Shown piece after piece: positions 27,841 to 39,810 of a stretch of DNA of 64,000 bases. The number at the start of each line of letters is the position of its first letter. Position 1 is the stretch's first letter. Source of the stretch: Crocodylus rhombifer (lineage: Eukaryota; Chordata; Crocodylia; Crocodylidae). A program made the translations under genes and the position numbers. The DNA is taken from the NCBI GenBank assembly GCA_038503035.1, contig JAVSML010024275.1, positions 31,672 through 95,671 of the forward strand, read 5' to 3'. The notes beneath the pieces were generated by a model. That model was not told the origin of the DNA. It made no database searches and saw only the letters and a list, made by a program, of their open reading frames with translations.

Positions 27841-29619
27841 ACTAGGAGCCTAACGGGATCCCACAGTGCAAACACTGAACAAAATGATGGTCCTTGTTCC
27901 AAACAGTTGTGTATTTAAGTGTGTGGATGTGTTTTCTTCAGTCCTGGGTAATTTGAGTGAGGGCACACAGCTCACACATGTGCCAGAAACATGCACTAGA
28001 GATGGCGGAGGTCTGGCCAATTACAAGGTGCAAGAATAAGTGACAGGGATGGTGCCACCAGGCTGGATTTTCCTGGCCTACTATCCTGGCAAAGCTTTGA
28101 AAGTATTGAGGGGAGTAACATGCGACACTTCAGGGGGATATATTTCTACCAGTGCTTCATACAGAACCTCTGGGCTGCACAGCAAACAGAGAAGCTTTCA
28201 ACAACCAGAGGCAGGAAAAGTGGGGAGCCTGGCAGCCTTTTTAGCTGAGATATCTGATATCTTGCCAGCAGTGTGTCTAAAAGAAATTTACTACTGCCAG
28301 GTTCAATTTGGGACCACTGAGGCTGGGGTTTTGATCCGAAAAGCTTTATAGAAGAATAAATGACAAGAACTGGAAGAAACAGGTTGTCAGTCTGCTCGTC
28401 GGTGGAATTATCATGGGACACCTGAAACAGAAGGGAGCAATAAAGGGAAGAGTCAAGAGATTACAAGACTGGAAGAAAAACAAGTCTGTAGTCCTTACCT
28501 TGTTCTGGGTTTGGCAGAGTGAGAACTTCACCGTTCAATTCACTAATCCTAATGAATGCTCCCGATATAGCACTTTTCCTCCCAAGATACTAAAGAACTT
28601 GATAATCTATCCAAACTATAGCTACCATACAGAGCTCACTCATCTGTTACTGAAATGCAGGAAGAAACATGATCATTATTTAACAGAGCTTGGCAATACC
28701 ATACAATAGTTAAGGCCAGAAAGTAAGGAATAGCTTCACTAGATGAAACAAAATCTTCCAGCTGAGTGCAGGAAGTTAGGTCTTACTCTCTTTTTTAGCA
28801 GCATTTAATATTCAGCTTCAAATCTGCATGCAATTAAAAAAAACCTACACTAGATGTCAGTGACATTTTAAATCGGAAGTGCTTGTTATTAGCTGTCAGT
28901 TTTTGAATGAGGACTCTGTAATGCCAAAAGTTAAAGCTTATGAAAAGGAAAGTAAGCTTTGTGTTCTGTTAGCTTTGCAAGAAGGTGAAAGTGAAAGGGA
29001 AAACTGTATCTGGTCCATCCCAGGAGAAGGACAAATGAAAGGGGGAATTCCTTTTGCCAAGACTGAGTCTGAAAAGATCTACGTGTAGTGAGTCATTCTA
29101 TAGGGGAAACAAGTGAAGATTTTTACTTGTGCATTTTTGAAAGTATATGGGGTCGATGCACCCTTAGAGGCAAGCTGATCACTGCGTTTTACTGCTGATC
29201 TGAAAATGCATGCCTGTGACAGCCTAAGGGTCTGTGCACTGTATATAAAATAGCCTAAAGAAATTAAATTCTCATAGACACAACCGTGCTTGTACTGCTA
29301 GCAGCAGCTTCTCACCTCAGGATAGATATAACTGAGATTAAAATGGTCCAGTGTAAGGCATAAAAATGGTTAGCAGAGTAGGGGATCACCATAACTAGAT
29401 CTATGATGAAGAAGACAGGATACAACTTTTTGACTACCTGCTGATGGATGTAGGAGCCTTAGATATATCCAATAGCACAGAACAGTAGTTTCTTGAGTGC
29501 CGGTGGTGCTATTGTATTTTAACATGAGTGGCATATCCCTCCCAGAAAAGGAGGCTCTGATTATATCTTTAGGAAGCATTTTACAGGGGACAAGGCTCAG
29601 AATGATGTATGATGCAGAT
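27841..29619. other. Intergenic, nothing recognised
   Basis: No gene or confident repeat was found. Short reading frames here show no family resemblance. Confidence 0.4.
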
Positions 29620-29800
29620 GCCATGTCATATAATCTCATTCATAAATGTACTGAGCTCTGTCTTGAAAGCAATAAAGTTTTTTTGTCCTCACTATTTATG
29701 GTTGTTCCAGAACCTGACTATTCTACTGGTTAAGAACCCTTTTCTGATTTTCAGTCCAGATTTGTTTGTGGCTTTATATGCCAGCCTTGATTGTTGCTCT
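29620..29800 (-). mobile_element. Old CR1 core fragment
   Basis: ACTGAGCTCTGTCTTGAAAG, GTTGTTCCAGAACCTGACTA and TTCTGATTTTCAGTCCAGAT match the complement of an ancient CR1 3' region. About 180 bases are recognisable. Confidence 0.65.
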
Positions 29801-30323
29801 TGTTTCCATGACTATTTAAGGTGTAAATGGGCCAGATCTTTGGAAGAGAGGAGCCTGTGGTTTTGTTCCTAATCTCAGCATGTTCATCTTCCTGTCCAAA
29901 GGTCATTCTCACCATGGGCAGTCATCACATTCCCACACTCCCTATGCAGCACCTAATTACCCAGGTATGAGTACAAGGGGGTTGATGTCCCCTAAATGTC
30001 AGCAGATCACTCAGCAGTTACAGCTGCATCGCCATCCAGCTGTATCACTATTGATGCTTTCATACCAGTGACTGCAATGAGGACAGGTATACAGGCACAG
30101 CAGGAATCTTTTCTTATGCTGATGTCCATAGAGAGAAGGGAGGTGTATATACGACATGATATCTTGTCATATTATAGACCATGGGGTATATTTTTCTCAC
30201 TCATGAATAGAGACTTTTTTGCCACATTCCCATCTATTGCTGTGGCTGAGCCATATTGCCCACCCAGAGGTGCAAGAGAGACTCCTAGCTCTGGGTGGAA
30301 TTCAGGATAATCCTGTTCAGTCC
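29801..30323. other. Intergenic, nothing recognised
   Basis: No gene or repeat was identified. Confidence 0.35.
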
Positions 30324-30696
30324 TACTGTGGGTATGTCTACACATGCACTGTTACTGTGCAGTAACTTAGGTTACTGCACATAATTGAAAATTACTGCAC
30401 AGTATGGGTACATGTCTACACGTGCATGCCCATACTGTGCAGTAACTGTGGTGACTTCTGCTGTCTTGGGAGTAGTTACTGCACAGTAAGACACATGTAG
30501 ACGCCTTACTGCACAGTAACCCTGTTTGTGTAGTTGGACTTGGGAGTAACTTTACTCTCAAACTGGTGCACATGCAGCATTGCTGCACTGTAATGTCTAC
30601 ACATATAGATGCCAGTCTAAAAACTGCTTACTGCACAGTAACTGACTGCACAGCAAGTTACTGCACAGTAAATGCACATGTAAACATGACCTGTGG
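30324..30696. mobile_element. hAT-like element built of TTACTGCACAGTAA motifs
   Basis: Element about 30332-30688, with ends GTATGTCTACAC and GTAAACATG (inverted). It is flanked by TACTGTGG and ACCTGTGG, matching six of eight. Inside, about eight copies of the near-palindrome TTACTG(CA/TG)CAGTAA occur near 30352, 30393, 30432, 30476, 30505, 30630 and 30659, with one more worn copy. Spacing is irregular. There is no coding sequence. Confidence 0.72.
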
Positions 30697-32610
30697 AATC
30701 ATAATATCACAGACCTTTCATCCTGAGAAACTTAATGATGAATTTACTGATACCTGGAGTTCTGCACAAGAGATAAAAGCCTGATAAATTATCTCTTCTG
30801 CTTCTTCCTCTGCAGCTGCTCTGCGTGTCTACACTTCCTTCTTTCCTTTCCTGGCACTCAAGGACTCTCTGAGGTCAGCAGAATTCACTATTAACCCAAT
30901 TCTGCACAATTAACTCACAGCTGTGACTGCCTCCATGGACTGCCTCCGAACCTTCCTGAGAATTCAACTCTGAGGTCCCAGAAAATGGGTTGGTTTGGTG
31001 GGGTGTCTCTTAGGAGTAGTGCAGATTTAGAAATTCTTCAGCTGAGTGTCAAAAAACAAGTGGTACCACTGGGCCTTGTCTCTATAATTAACTAAACTGG
31101 AACCCCACATCTGAAACTTCTCCCCAAAACTTTAGTATCCAGACTTCAGTTCAAACGTTGTGACTTTAGTCTACCCTTGCAATATTCTAGTCAGTACTCA
31201 ATGTTCCTTGTCAGTAATCTATTTGGATGAAAGGAAAGCACAATAAAAAAAAATGAACAAAACAAGAATAATTATAATTTGTATAATTAGATGTATAGGT
31301 AAAGCTTGTTTTTACAGGAACTTAGAGGATATGTCAGTAATAACAGAAGGCTTAAAAATGTATTGTATTTTTTATAAGAAACGTGGATACAGGACAGCAC
31401 ATGAATTACAGGTAACAGACATTTGGACGTTGGAAAGTTGGAATTTACCTGCATGATAAATATATTCTGAAAACTCAGATATCTTGAGTCCATCATAGGC
31501 CATTGATAGGTAATAGGGAATACATATTGGAGGAAAGGTTATCAATACATGGCAGTAATTCTTAAAAAGACCTAAAGTTGTTAGGTTTCATTACTAGGTA
31601 ATTGGATATGCAAATTTGGGATACATATGCAATTAGCATGCAAACTTTTTGTTGATTAAAAGTGAGCCTGTCAAGGGTTAACCTGGGAGAAGTAAATGAT
31701 GCAGCTGCAATGAACTTTTACACACCCAGAGTAAAGGGTAATTCATGGGGCTGGAATTTATAGCTGTGTAGCACTGCAGTTTTGCTTTTTAAAATACCAC
31801 TTACTTTAGAAATCTCACATGTATTTATTTTCAGATTTCAGGTAACTTGCTTAGGGTGGAGAGGACAGATTACATGCAGTTCACTTAAGAAGTTTCAACT
31901 ATGTCACAAGAGGCTTTAAGAGAGAGCAGAGAGGTAGGAAACAGCAGGAAGTTTGGAAAGGTGGAGAAGGCTGAAGAGAAAGTAATCAGAGAGCCATAGG
32001 AGCTGCAAGACTCCAGTGCAGTCAAAGAAACCACGTGGGAGTGACTAAGCAGCAGTGCAAGGAAACTGTTAAGGGACTGAACAATGCAGAACATGGGGGA
32101 GAATGAGGGATCAAGGCTTTGGAAATAAGTGCTGGCTGACAGATCATGCAGGTGGCTGTCAGACACACACAGGGGAAGAGAAATAAGCAAGCTATGTCAC
32201 CATCTGCCACAGTCAAATAATGTCTGAAAACCCACTGAAGAAAATGGTGGGGTTGGGAAGAATATACCAGTACAGAAACATGTGCTTGGGAAGCCAGGCA
32301 GAATGGGATGGAAGTCATCAATTTTATTCTATTCCAATACTTCTGTGCCATCTGTCACTTATGGTAACTTTACCTGGTAGGTCCTTTCCTCTCCTCAGGT
32401 GGGCTTCCCTTCTTCTGAAGAATTGTTTTCTTGAAACCTTTTTGCAGTGGGATTCTTTGACTGCCCAGCAGGGCCACAGAAAAGTTCCCAGTCATGCTAA
32501 AGATGAATCTTTCTCTGTTTCATTAGCCTCAGAGAATGAAACTCCCCAGTTCACTTTTCCTGGTCTCCCTCTCTACTCCACTCTCATGTTCCCAGATCTA
32601 CACTACGGGA
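30697..32610. other. Intergenic, nothing recognised
   Basis: No gene or confident repeat was identified in this AT-rich stretch. Confidence 0.4.
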
Positions 32611-32874
32611 GCATGTCTACACAGTCATTAATGTGCAGTAGTTACTGTGCATTTACTTTAGTACTTCCTTAATGAAGTACTAACTAAATGTGCAGTAACT
32701 GCAGTTTGTACTGCCTTAGTACTAACTAAATGTGCAGTACCTACAGTATGGCAAAGTAGCACCTGCACATGGGTTTTTGTGACTGTGTGGTAGCTAATTA
32801 GCATGGTTTTTGACCGGCATGCTACTGTGCAACGCTATTAGGCTACCATGCAGTAAATGTCTTGTGTAGATGCA
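32611..32874. mobile_element. Short hAT-like element (GCATGTCTACAC family)
   Basis: Starts GCATGTCTACACAG and ends CTTGTGTAGATGCA. The interior has repeated ACTAACTAAATGTGCAGTA words. The target duplication is unclear. It matches the element at 35000-35265 over most of its length in the same orientation. Confidence 0.7.
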
Positions 32875-33059
32875 TCCTGGGAGACACACTTAAAACCACT
32901 TGGAAATTAAGCCTACATTTTTCCTATTTTGGTATGCAAAGTTAGTCTCCAAGTGTATTATGAAAGAGAATTGGTAGAATTGCAAACAAAAATGCAGAAA
33001 AGACAGTGATTTCCAATAGATATTTCTGCCCGTGTTTTAGAAAATAGAAGATGAGGATG

Positions 33060-33479
33060 GTGGTGATAATGAAACATTTCCTATCCCAGCAATAATTAAG
33101 ACGCTAAGCAGTATTTACCAAGGATAGCATTTAAACTCAGCAAGTCCAGACAATTTGTGTTCAACAGTTTTATAAAAGTGGGTCAAGGAGCTCTCTGGAC
33201 TGTTTTTGTTGATGACTAATTGGTGTTGAAACACTGGGAAGTTTCGAAGGAGCATAAGAAAGCTAATACCGTATCAATATTTAGAAAGGGAAACTTAGAT
33301 AATTATAGACTAGTTCACCTGACACTGGTCCTGTGCAAAATAATAGAATGTCTCAAAAAAGATTTAGATAAGGAATTAAAGGAGACAATATATTTAATGC
33401 CAATCAACAAGCTTTTATGGAAATAGATCTTGTCATATTAACAATCTTTTTTTTTGTTGGAGATTATGAGTTTGGTTGG
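33060..33479 (+). mobile_element. Old CR1 reverse transcriptase fragment, left part
   Basis: Translation shows HKKANTVSIFRKGNLDNYRL followed by TLVLCKIIECLKKDLDKE, recognisable as the CR1 reverse transcriptase entry region (KKANVxPIFKKG, NYRPVSLTS). It is strongly diverged and interrupted by the insertion at 33488-33941. Confidence 0.7.
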
Positions 33480-33949
33480 TAAAGGCTAAGGGTATCAAAG
33501 ATATGGCCCATGGACCAGATCCAGCCCTTGGAACATGCGGGGTGCCCTGGATAGCCCTGCACACCACAGGCAGTGCATGCTGCAGTTCATGTTTTGGAAG
33601 GGCTGAGTGACTGCCACATGCAGCACAGCCCGGAGTGGCCATGCGTTTTTCTGTTTCTCTGCCCATGGTGGCCACTCTGGTGCTCCAGGGACATGTTGCC
33701 TGTAGTGCCCTCTCTAGGACACAGCCCAAAGCAGCAGAGCAGCTACCCAACACAGCCCTGTAGTGGTGGAGTGATTGCTGTGTGCAGCAGTCCCAGAGTG
33801 GCCTGAGCAGGACTGTGCCAGATGCGGCTCCTACTCCAGCCACTCCAGGACATGTGCTGGTCTGTGGGTCTGATCCAGCTGCTGGACCAACCCCGTGCCA
33901 ATCATCCAGCTCACAGGTCTGGATAAATTTGATACCCCTCATAAAGGAG
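33480..33949. mobile_element. hAT-like element inserted into an old CR1
   Basis: Ends are GGGTATCAAA (33490-33499) and TTTGATACCC (33928-33937), a perfect 10-base inverted repeat. Flanks TAAAGGCT (33480-33487) and TAAAGGAG (33942-33949) match six of eight, consistent with an 8-base target duplication. The left end reads GGCCCATGGACCAGATCCAG, typical of a widespread hAT family. The interior is GC-rich and non-coding. Confidence 0.72.
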
Positions 33950-34210
33950 ATAATGTTCATTTAATAGACTTCTTTTAGGCAGTCCACTTAACACAGCATG
34001 GCATTTTGATTAAGACATGAGAACTATACACAGTCATCACAGCACACATTAAACAGATTAAGAAGCAGCCAGTTTACAGGTGTCAGCATGTAACTGAAAA
34101 TGGGGAGGAGGCATGTTTCAAGTGGGAGACATCTGTTTATGGCCTTAAACTATTTAACATTCTTTTCAATGACCCAAAAGGAAATATAAAGTGATTACTG
34201 ATAGATTTGG
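33950..34210 (+). mobile_element. Old CR1 reverse transcriptase fragment, right part
   Basis: Resumes with DNVHLIDFF, the equivalent of the CR1 block DIIYLDFSKAF, and later GLKLFNILFND, the equivalent of GPLLFNIFIND. It continues the element interrupted at 33480. Confidence 0.6.
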
Positions 34211-34269
34211 GCAGCACTAACTAATGAAGGGGATGTCTTACGAGTACTGTGCAATCAGGACCATTTGGT

Positions 34270-34360
34270 GGCTGTCAGGAAAGCTAAGGCGGACATAGAA
34301 GTAGGGCTTGTGTCCAAAATCAAAGATAACAAAAAGTCCTTTTTCAAATATATTGTTTTA
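34270..34360 (+). mobile_element. Small CR1 fragment
   Basis: Translation RKAKADIEVGLVSKIKDNKK plus SFFKYI matches the segment that opens the CR1 copy at 26005. About 90 bases remain, ending abruptly in AT-rich sequence. Confidence 0.8.
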
Positions 34361-34991
34361 TTTAAAATAGTAAGCCTTTGACAATTTTAGATGTGATTTT
34401 GGGGCCTGGGTATCTCTATATTTTCTATAAATAGTAGAACAAAAATATATTCTGATTCTTCCTCAGCCTTACCTGATCAACTGTCTAAAGGACTCTTGTG
34501 AGCATTGGCAGAGGTAAGCTGGTATGAGAGCTGCTCATTCTTGTGCAGGATTCTTATGTGGCAGTGCAGTGACTCAGTATTTGGGTTGTAAACACTGCAG
34601 GAGAATGTTTACATGCAAATAAATTTCCATTTTCTACAAAACCTAAGTTTTTAGCCTAAACTACCAAATGAAAGAATAATCTTTAACATATATGTATAGC
34701 ACTTTTCATTTTCAAAACCATTTACAGACATTGGGCTTTGTTCATCCTTGCTGGAGAGGTAAGGATGAGGACAGGTAGCTATGCCAAGCGAGTCATTGGT
34801 CTTTATATGAGAGTAGCTTTCACTTCATTTACAGAGAGGGTTTAACTGGAGGTCTGTTGAAACAGATTTGTTGTCTTGGGACTATTTTGAATCCATACCT
34901 CCAGTTGATGACGTAGCCACAATGTTTTTTGGCTGGGCTAGCCTACTCTTAGATTGCTCTCTCTGAGAAAGGAGTTGCACCTGGCTTGTGC
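34361..34991. other. Intergenic, nothing recognised
   Basis: No gene or repeat was identified. Confidence 0.35.
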
Positions 34992-35273
34992 CTCTGTGAG
35001 CATGTCTACATGTTCATTAATGTGCCTTAGACACTGTACATTTAGTTTTGTACTCACTTAATAAGTACTAACTAAATAAGTATTAACTAAATGTGCCGTA
35101 CCTAGAGTTACTGCACAGTAGCGCCGGTGCACAGTTATTTAATGATGCTTACTGTGCATTAACTTAATAACACTGTGCAGTCAGCTATTAGCATGGTTTG
35201 TGCTGTGACACACTACAGTGCAGTGTTATTAGCCTAATGCGCAGTCAGTGTCTCCTGTAAATGCACTCAGTGA
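34992..35273. mobile_element. Short hAT-like element with 8-bp target duplication
   Basis: Element 35000-35265 starts GCATGTCTACATG and ends CCTGTAAATGCA. Flanks CTCTGTGA (34992-34999) and CTCAGTGA (35266-35273) match seven of eight. The interior has AAGTACTAACTAAATAAGTA and GTTACTGCACAGTAGC. It is the sister copy of 32611-32874. Confidence 0.78.
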
Positions 35274-35619
35274 AACCCTTTTCGGGAGAGTTTCTATTGA
35301 TAGATGCCATGCACCAGTTTACCTATGTGCAGAAATCAGTGGAATCCCAGTGAAAATGCAGCACTTCATGGCAAATTCTGCAGGTATGGAATCCCACAGA
35401 AGACAATGGGGTTGCAAGGAGGTAATTGAGAAGAGATTTTTATCTAATTGTCACAATATTGATAATGAAGCTTAATTAAGAATGAAAAACCTGAGAAAGA
35501 GAGGTGAAATAACTGGCCCTAGGTAATAATGAAAGAATGGAACCAGGATTAAAATACCGAGAAGTTATGATTGCTACTCTCATGTTCACACCACTAGGGT
35601 AAACCTGTAAACTGCGAAG

Positions 35620-36900
35620 CCCCATGGAAAATCCTGTCTAATATTGGCTGCCCAACAAGTTCATCGGTGTTTCGAGACATCTCCAAGACAACATGTCGTC
35701 AAGGGTTCTCAGTAATGGGAATCAAACAGAATCATTTGAGGTGAAAACAGGAGTGAAGCAAGGTTGCGTCATCGATACAACTTTGTTTTCCATCTTCGTC
35801 TCCACCAATGCACCTTATCAACCGAAAGCTCCCACCTGGAATTGAAATTGTGTATAGGATGGGTGAAAGACTTTTCACCCCAACAGACTCAAGTCCAAAA
35901 TGAGGACCACGACAACATCCATAATGGAGCTCCGGTATGTGGATGACAATGCTGTCGTTCCTTAATCTGAAACAGTCCTCCAAACCATTCTTAATATATT
36001 CTTGGAAGTCTACGAGAGTATTGGCCTAACTCTAAACATCAAGAAAAAGCAAGTCCTTTACCAACCCGTTCCAAATGGAGAAACAACGCCCCCCACCCCA
36101 TTCAAATTAATGGAGAATTGCTGGAAAATGTGGATCACTTCGCCTATCTTGGCAGCCATCTTTCAGCAAAGGCAGACATCGATGTGGAAATGCAAGACTG
36201 CTTGAAATGTGCAAGAGCAACCTTTGGATGTCTGAGTAAGAGCACCTTCTTAAATCATGACATCCTTGCTGAAACAAAGCTCTGCTTTATGGCTTGGAAA
36301 CTTGGACCACATACAAGAGCTTGGAAAAGTACCACCAATGGTGCCTTTGCAAGCTCCTTCAGGAGGATGGATGCACAAGCATCACCATCTTGGCCAAAGC
36401 AAATTCCAACAGCATTGAGGCCATGATCATCCAAAACCAACTTTGCTGGACAGGTCATATTGTTTGCATGCTTGACTCCCTCCTTTCAAAGAGGATCTTT
36501 TTCTCACAGCTGAAAGAAAGTCAGTGAAGTAGTGGAGGGCAAAGAAAGTGCTTCAAAGACACCCCAGAGGCAAACATGAAGAGGTGTAACGTCAGCATCA
36601 ACACTTGGGAGACCCTTGCTCAGGACTGACCAAAATGGAGGAAGGCGCTTTGGGAGGGACCTCAAAGCTTTGAAAGAGCTCATCGACAGGCAGATGAGGA
36701 AAAGAGGAACATGTGAAAAGAACATCAGAACATCCAGTGCAGCAACTCAGAGCCCATCCCTCCTGGAAAACCTGTCCTCACTGCGACAAGACGTGGGTCT
36801 AGAATTGGGCTATGGAGCCACCTGCGGACTCATTATTAAGATCCTTGGAAGACAATCTTACTCGTTCGCGAGTGATTGCCCATCATCATCATCATCAGTG
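35620..36900 (+). mobile_element. Non-LTR retrotransposon with YVDD reverse transcriptase
   Basis: Degraded ORF2 segment of about 1.28 kb. It shows GVKQGCV (35752-35772) and the catalytic YVDD (35936-35947), then LTLNIKKKQVLYQP, ENVDHFAYLGSHLSAKADID and LLYGLETW-type text. The C-terminal region includes QLCWTGHIV and a decayed zinc-finger block ending in a CATCATCAT tract near 36887. It has several stops and frameshifts. RTE- or jockey-like clades are candidates but were not resolved. It is the same family as 10930-11340. Confidence 0.82.
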
Positions 36901-38299
36901 GGATGGGCTTACTAGTCAGGAGTTCTAGGTCTGCCTGTCAGCTTTAGTCATATTAAATATTAAACTCAACTATTTGGGGTTGTTTCTGAATGGATCCAAT
37001 GTTGTGATCATTTTTATGTTTATCTTAAACAACATCACAGGTTGTCACCAAAGGTTGGACCTCAGAGACTTCCAGTGCTGCATCCAACATCAGTCATAGT
37101 CGCCCGCTGATTTCAGAAGTATTGCACTGGGCCTCAAACGCAAACTTCTAATAATCAAGTAAAAGGATTCAATACCTTAGTGGGTAACTGTGTAGAAAAT
37201 TTAATCTGTGGCTCTACCACTAGAGTGAGATACACAAAACGCATAGAACAGTGCATTTGGTATCTTCCCTGGCCACAGGAAGCTCATCTTAGGGGCCTGC
37301 GATCAGCTGCAGTTCAATTCACAAATGTGCTCCTATTTGTACAAGCTGCCATCCTATATTGACCTACTGACTGAACCCATAATAGTCAGAGTGTCTACTA
37401 TTTCAACCAAGGGAATGCCTTCTTTTACTGGTGACATTAAAAGATTTGTGTCCTCGGCAGACCAGCTACTAGTGTGGGATGTATAATACATATTTCCCCA
37501 AATGTTCCTTTGCCCTTCTCTGACCTATTGAGAGAGAAATGCAGCTTCTGTTGGCTGGACTATGAAATTTACTCACTATTTTTTATCTTCTTTCCTTATA
37601 TCACTTACATCTCTATTTGTTTCTTGTCCTCTGGAAGTGTATATCAAATCTCCATGGTGACTGCCATCGGAGTACAGATTTCTTCTCTGGTTTAAGCACA
37701 TCCAGAATGACATCCATCTGGTCCCATAAGACACCAGACTTGGCAACTTTAGAAATTGATCTAAGAGAGCTAGTGCACTAGCATGGTGTATAGTTTTTTT
37801 TAGTACTTCCCTTGCCTCTCCTCTGCCAGTACACTGAAGATGCACAGAGTGGCTTGAACTGTCCTTTTAGTGCTCTTTCATCTAATATGATGGTGATAAG
37901 ACAAAAAATCCACATCAGCGGCTTTCAGCCAGGAGGAACACAGCCAGTAGTGGCTCTCAATATTATTAATATTTCAGTTAATTTATGTCTTAAAATTTGA
38001 AACAGCCAAAATAAAACACACATCTGACTAATAAAGAGCAAATGATGTTCATAAAGAGTCTTAGTATTATTACATTCCTGTTATTTTTAACCCTCACTTT
38101 CTATCCCCCAGTCCATTGTTTGTTACACCCACTTATGCCTTTTTTAGTGTGTATGCTCTGTGGGGCAGGGACTGCCATTTTGTAGTCTTCCTTGCAGCCA
38201 AATATTACCTGAGGTGGAGAAGGTAGGGTTCTTTACTATCATTGTAAGATGGATAAAATAGTTGGTTAAAAAGGAAGGGGAAATTTAGATTGAAAAGGC
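36901..38299. other. Intergenic, nothing recognised
   Basis: No gene or confident repeat was identified. Confidence 0.4.
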
Positions 38300-39195
38300 A
38301 GTTAACCAGATTAGATAGGCTACTGTTTATACTCCTCATCAATTGGGCTTGGGTCCCTCTCTAATATTTTCAATTTCATTAGTGACCTTGATGCAAGAAC
38401 AAACGTATGCTTGTGATACTTGGAGATGACACAAAGTTGGGAGGTAGTGCCAATAATGAGGAGGCATGGATTGCCACATGAAATAATTTTGTGGATTGGA
38501 ATAAGGGAAATGGTACAAAATTTAATACTACAAAAGTCCAAAGTCATGTGTTTAGGGACTCATTCAAGAACTTGTCTGCTATAAGTTGGGGTGTCATAGA
38601 CTGGAGATGACAGAGGGATCTGGATGTACTGGGTAAAGGTATGACAACCCAGTCGCCACCAGCGTAATATGGTTGTGAAACACGTTAGTGCAATTCCATG
38701 TATGTATTAGGCAGGGTATTTTTAGTAGACAGGGAAGCATTAGTACTATTTTATGAAGCATTAGTAAGCTCCGATTTAGAATATCATGCATAGTTCTGGT
38801 CATTCATATTAAAAAAAAAGATTAATTTAAGGTGGAGCAGGTGCAGAGAAGAACTAAAGGAATGATTAGGGGAATGGACAACTTATGAGAGGAGAGTAAA
38901 AGTACTTTGCATGCATAGCTTAGCAAAATATAGGTTGAGTGGGAATATAATTATATTTTATATATGTGGATTGGATGGGTCAATAGCAAGGGAGGACAAC
39001 AGTAAGTTAAAAGATAATACTGATGCAAGATCAAATGGCTATAAATTAATCAAAAGTAAGTTTAGGCTGGAAATTAGAAGAAGTTTCTAAATATTAGCAG
39101 AATAAAGGTCTGGAACGATCTTCTGTGCAAAGCAGCAATGGCAAGGGACCTGAATTGCTTCAGGTCCGAGCTGAGTAAGTTGTTGGAAAGGAAGG
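38300..39195 (+). mobile_element. Old CR1 LINE fragment
   Basis: Diverged CR1 reverse transcriptase end. The phrases GGAGATGACACAAAGTTGGG (the DDTKLG box), CCAAAGTCATGTGTTTAGGG and AAGGTGGAGCAGGTGCAGAG, then TTTAGGCTGGAAATTAGAAG, occur in the expected CR1 order. Reading frames are broken throughout. It ends just before the EXOC6B upstream array. Confidence 0.8.
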
Positions 39196-39216
39196 CATGA
39201 TAGGACAGGTATGATG

Positions 39217-39655
39217 GAGAGGTCTGGCTGGGGGGTTTTGCCCCTTGTGAGGGGCACTGGGGCAATTTTACTGGGCATCTCCTTCCAGGGAGGAGGGACA
39301 CTTGATGCCTGTGGGATTTTAGGGTGTCCCCACGGAGGAGCTGCTGGAAGGCATGTCTGACTGGGGGTGTCCTCCCCGCATTGCTGAGCACTGGGGACAG
39401 GTCTGGGTAGGGGTCGGTCCGACTAGGGATTTCTCCCACCCCGAAGGGGGTGTCTGGCGGGGGAAGTCTTCCCCAGTGCGGAGTAGGTCTGACTGGGGGT
39501 CACTGAGGAGCCCTGGGGGCAGGCCTGATGGGGGGGCTCCCTCTGTCAGTGACCCTGGGGCAGGTCTGACTGGAGGTGTCTCCAGCCCACTGAGGGTCAC
39601 TGGGGGGGTCTGATGGGTGGGGCTGTTCCCCCCATTGTCGGTCTTTGGAGGGGAG
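39217..39655. repeat. Degenerate GC-rich tandem array upstream of EXOC6B
   Basis: Repeated units beginning GGTCTGACTGGGGGTGTC, followed by a C-rich CCCCAGTG stretch and ACTGGGGGCA. Units start near 39217, 39354, 39400, 39486, 39522, 39563 and 39607. Typical spacing is 36-46 bases, with longer diverged units at the left. The array ends about 160 bases before the EXOC6B start codon. Confidence 0.7.
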
Positions 39656-39741
39656 GCGCGATGGGGCACATCCCCCCTCAGGAAGGCACTGCTGTGCCTG
39701 GACGCGTCTGCCCGGGGGGGCGGGGCCTGGGCGCGGGGCGG

Positions 39742-39757
39742 ACTACATTTCCCGGCG
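39742..39757 (+). promoter_or_regulatory. ZNF143/Staf-like site with overlapping E2F-like core
   Basis: ACTACATTTCCCGGCG differs by one base from the ACTACAATTCCC consensus bound by ZNF143 in many vertebrate CpG promoters. The TTTCCCGGCG part also resembles an E2F core. It lies about 70 bases upstream of the EXOC6B ATG, a usual position for such sites. Confidence 0.55.
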
Positions 39758-39810
39758 GGCGCCGCGCGCGGGGGTGGCGGGGCTCGGCCGGTCGGTTGGG
39801 CGGGCGGGGA

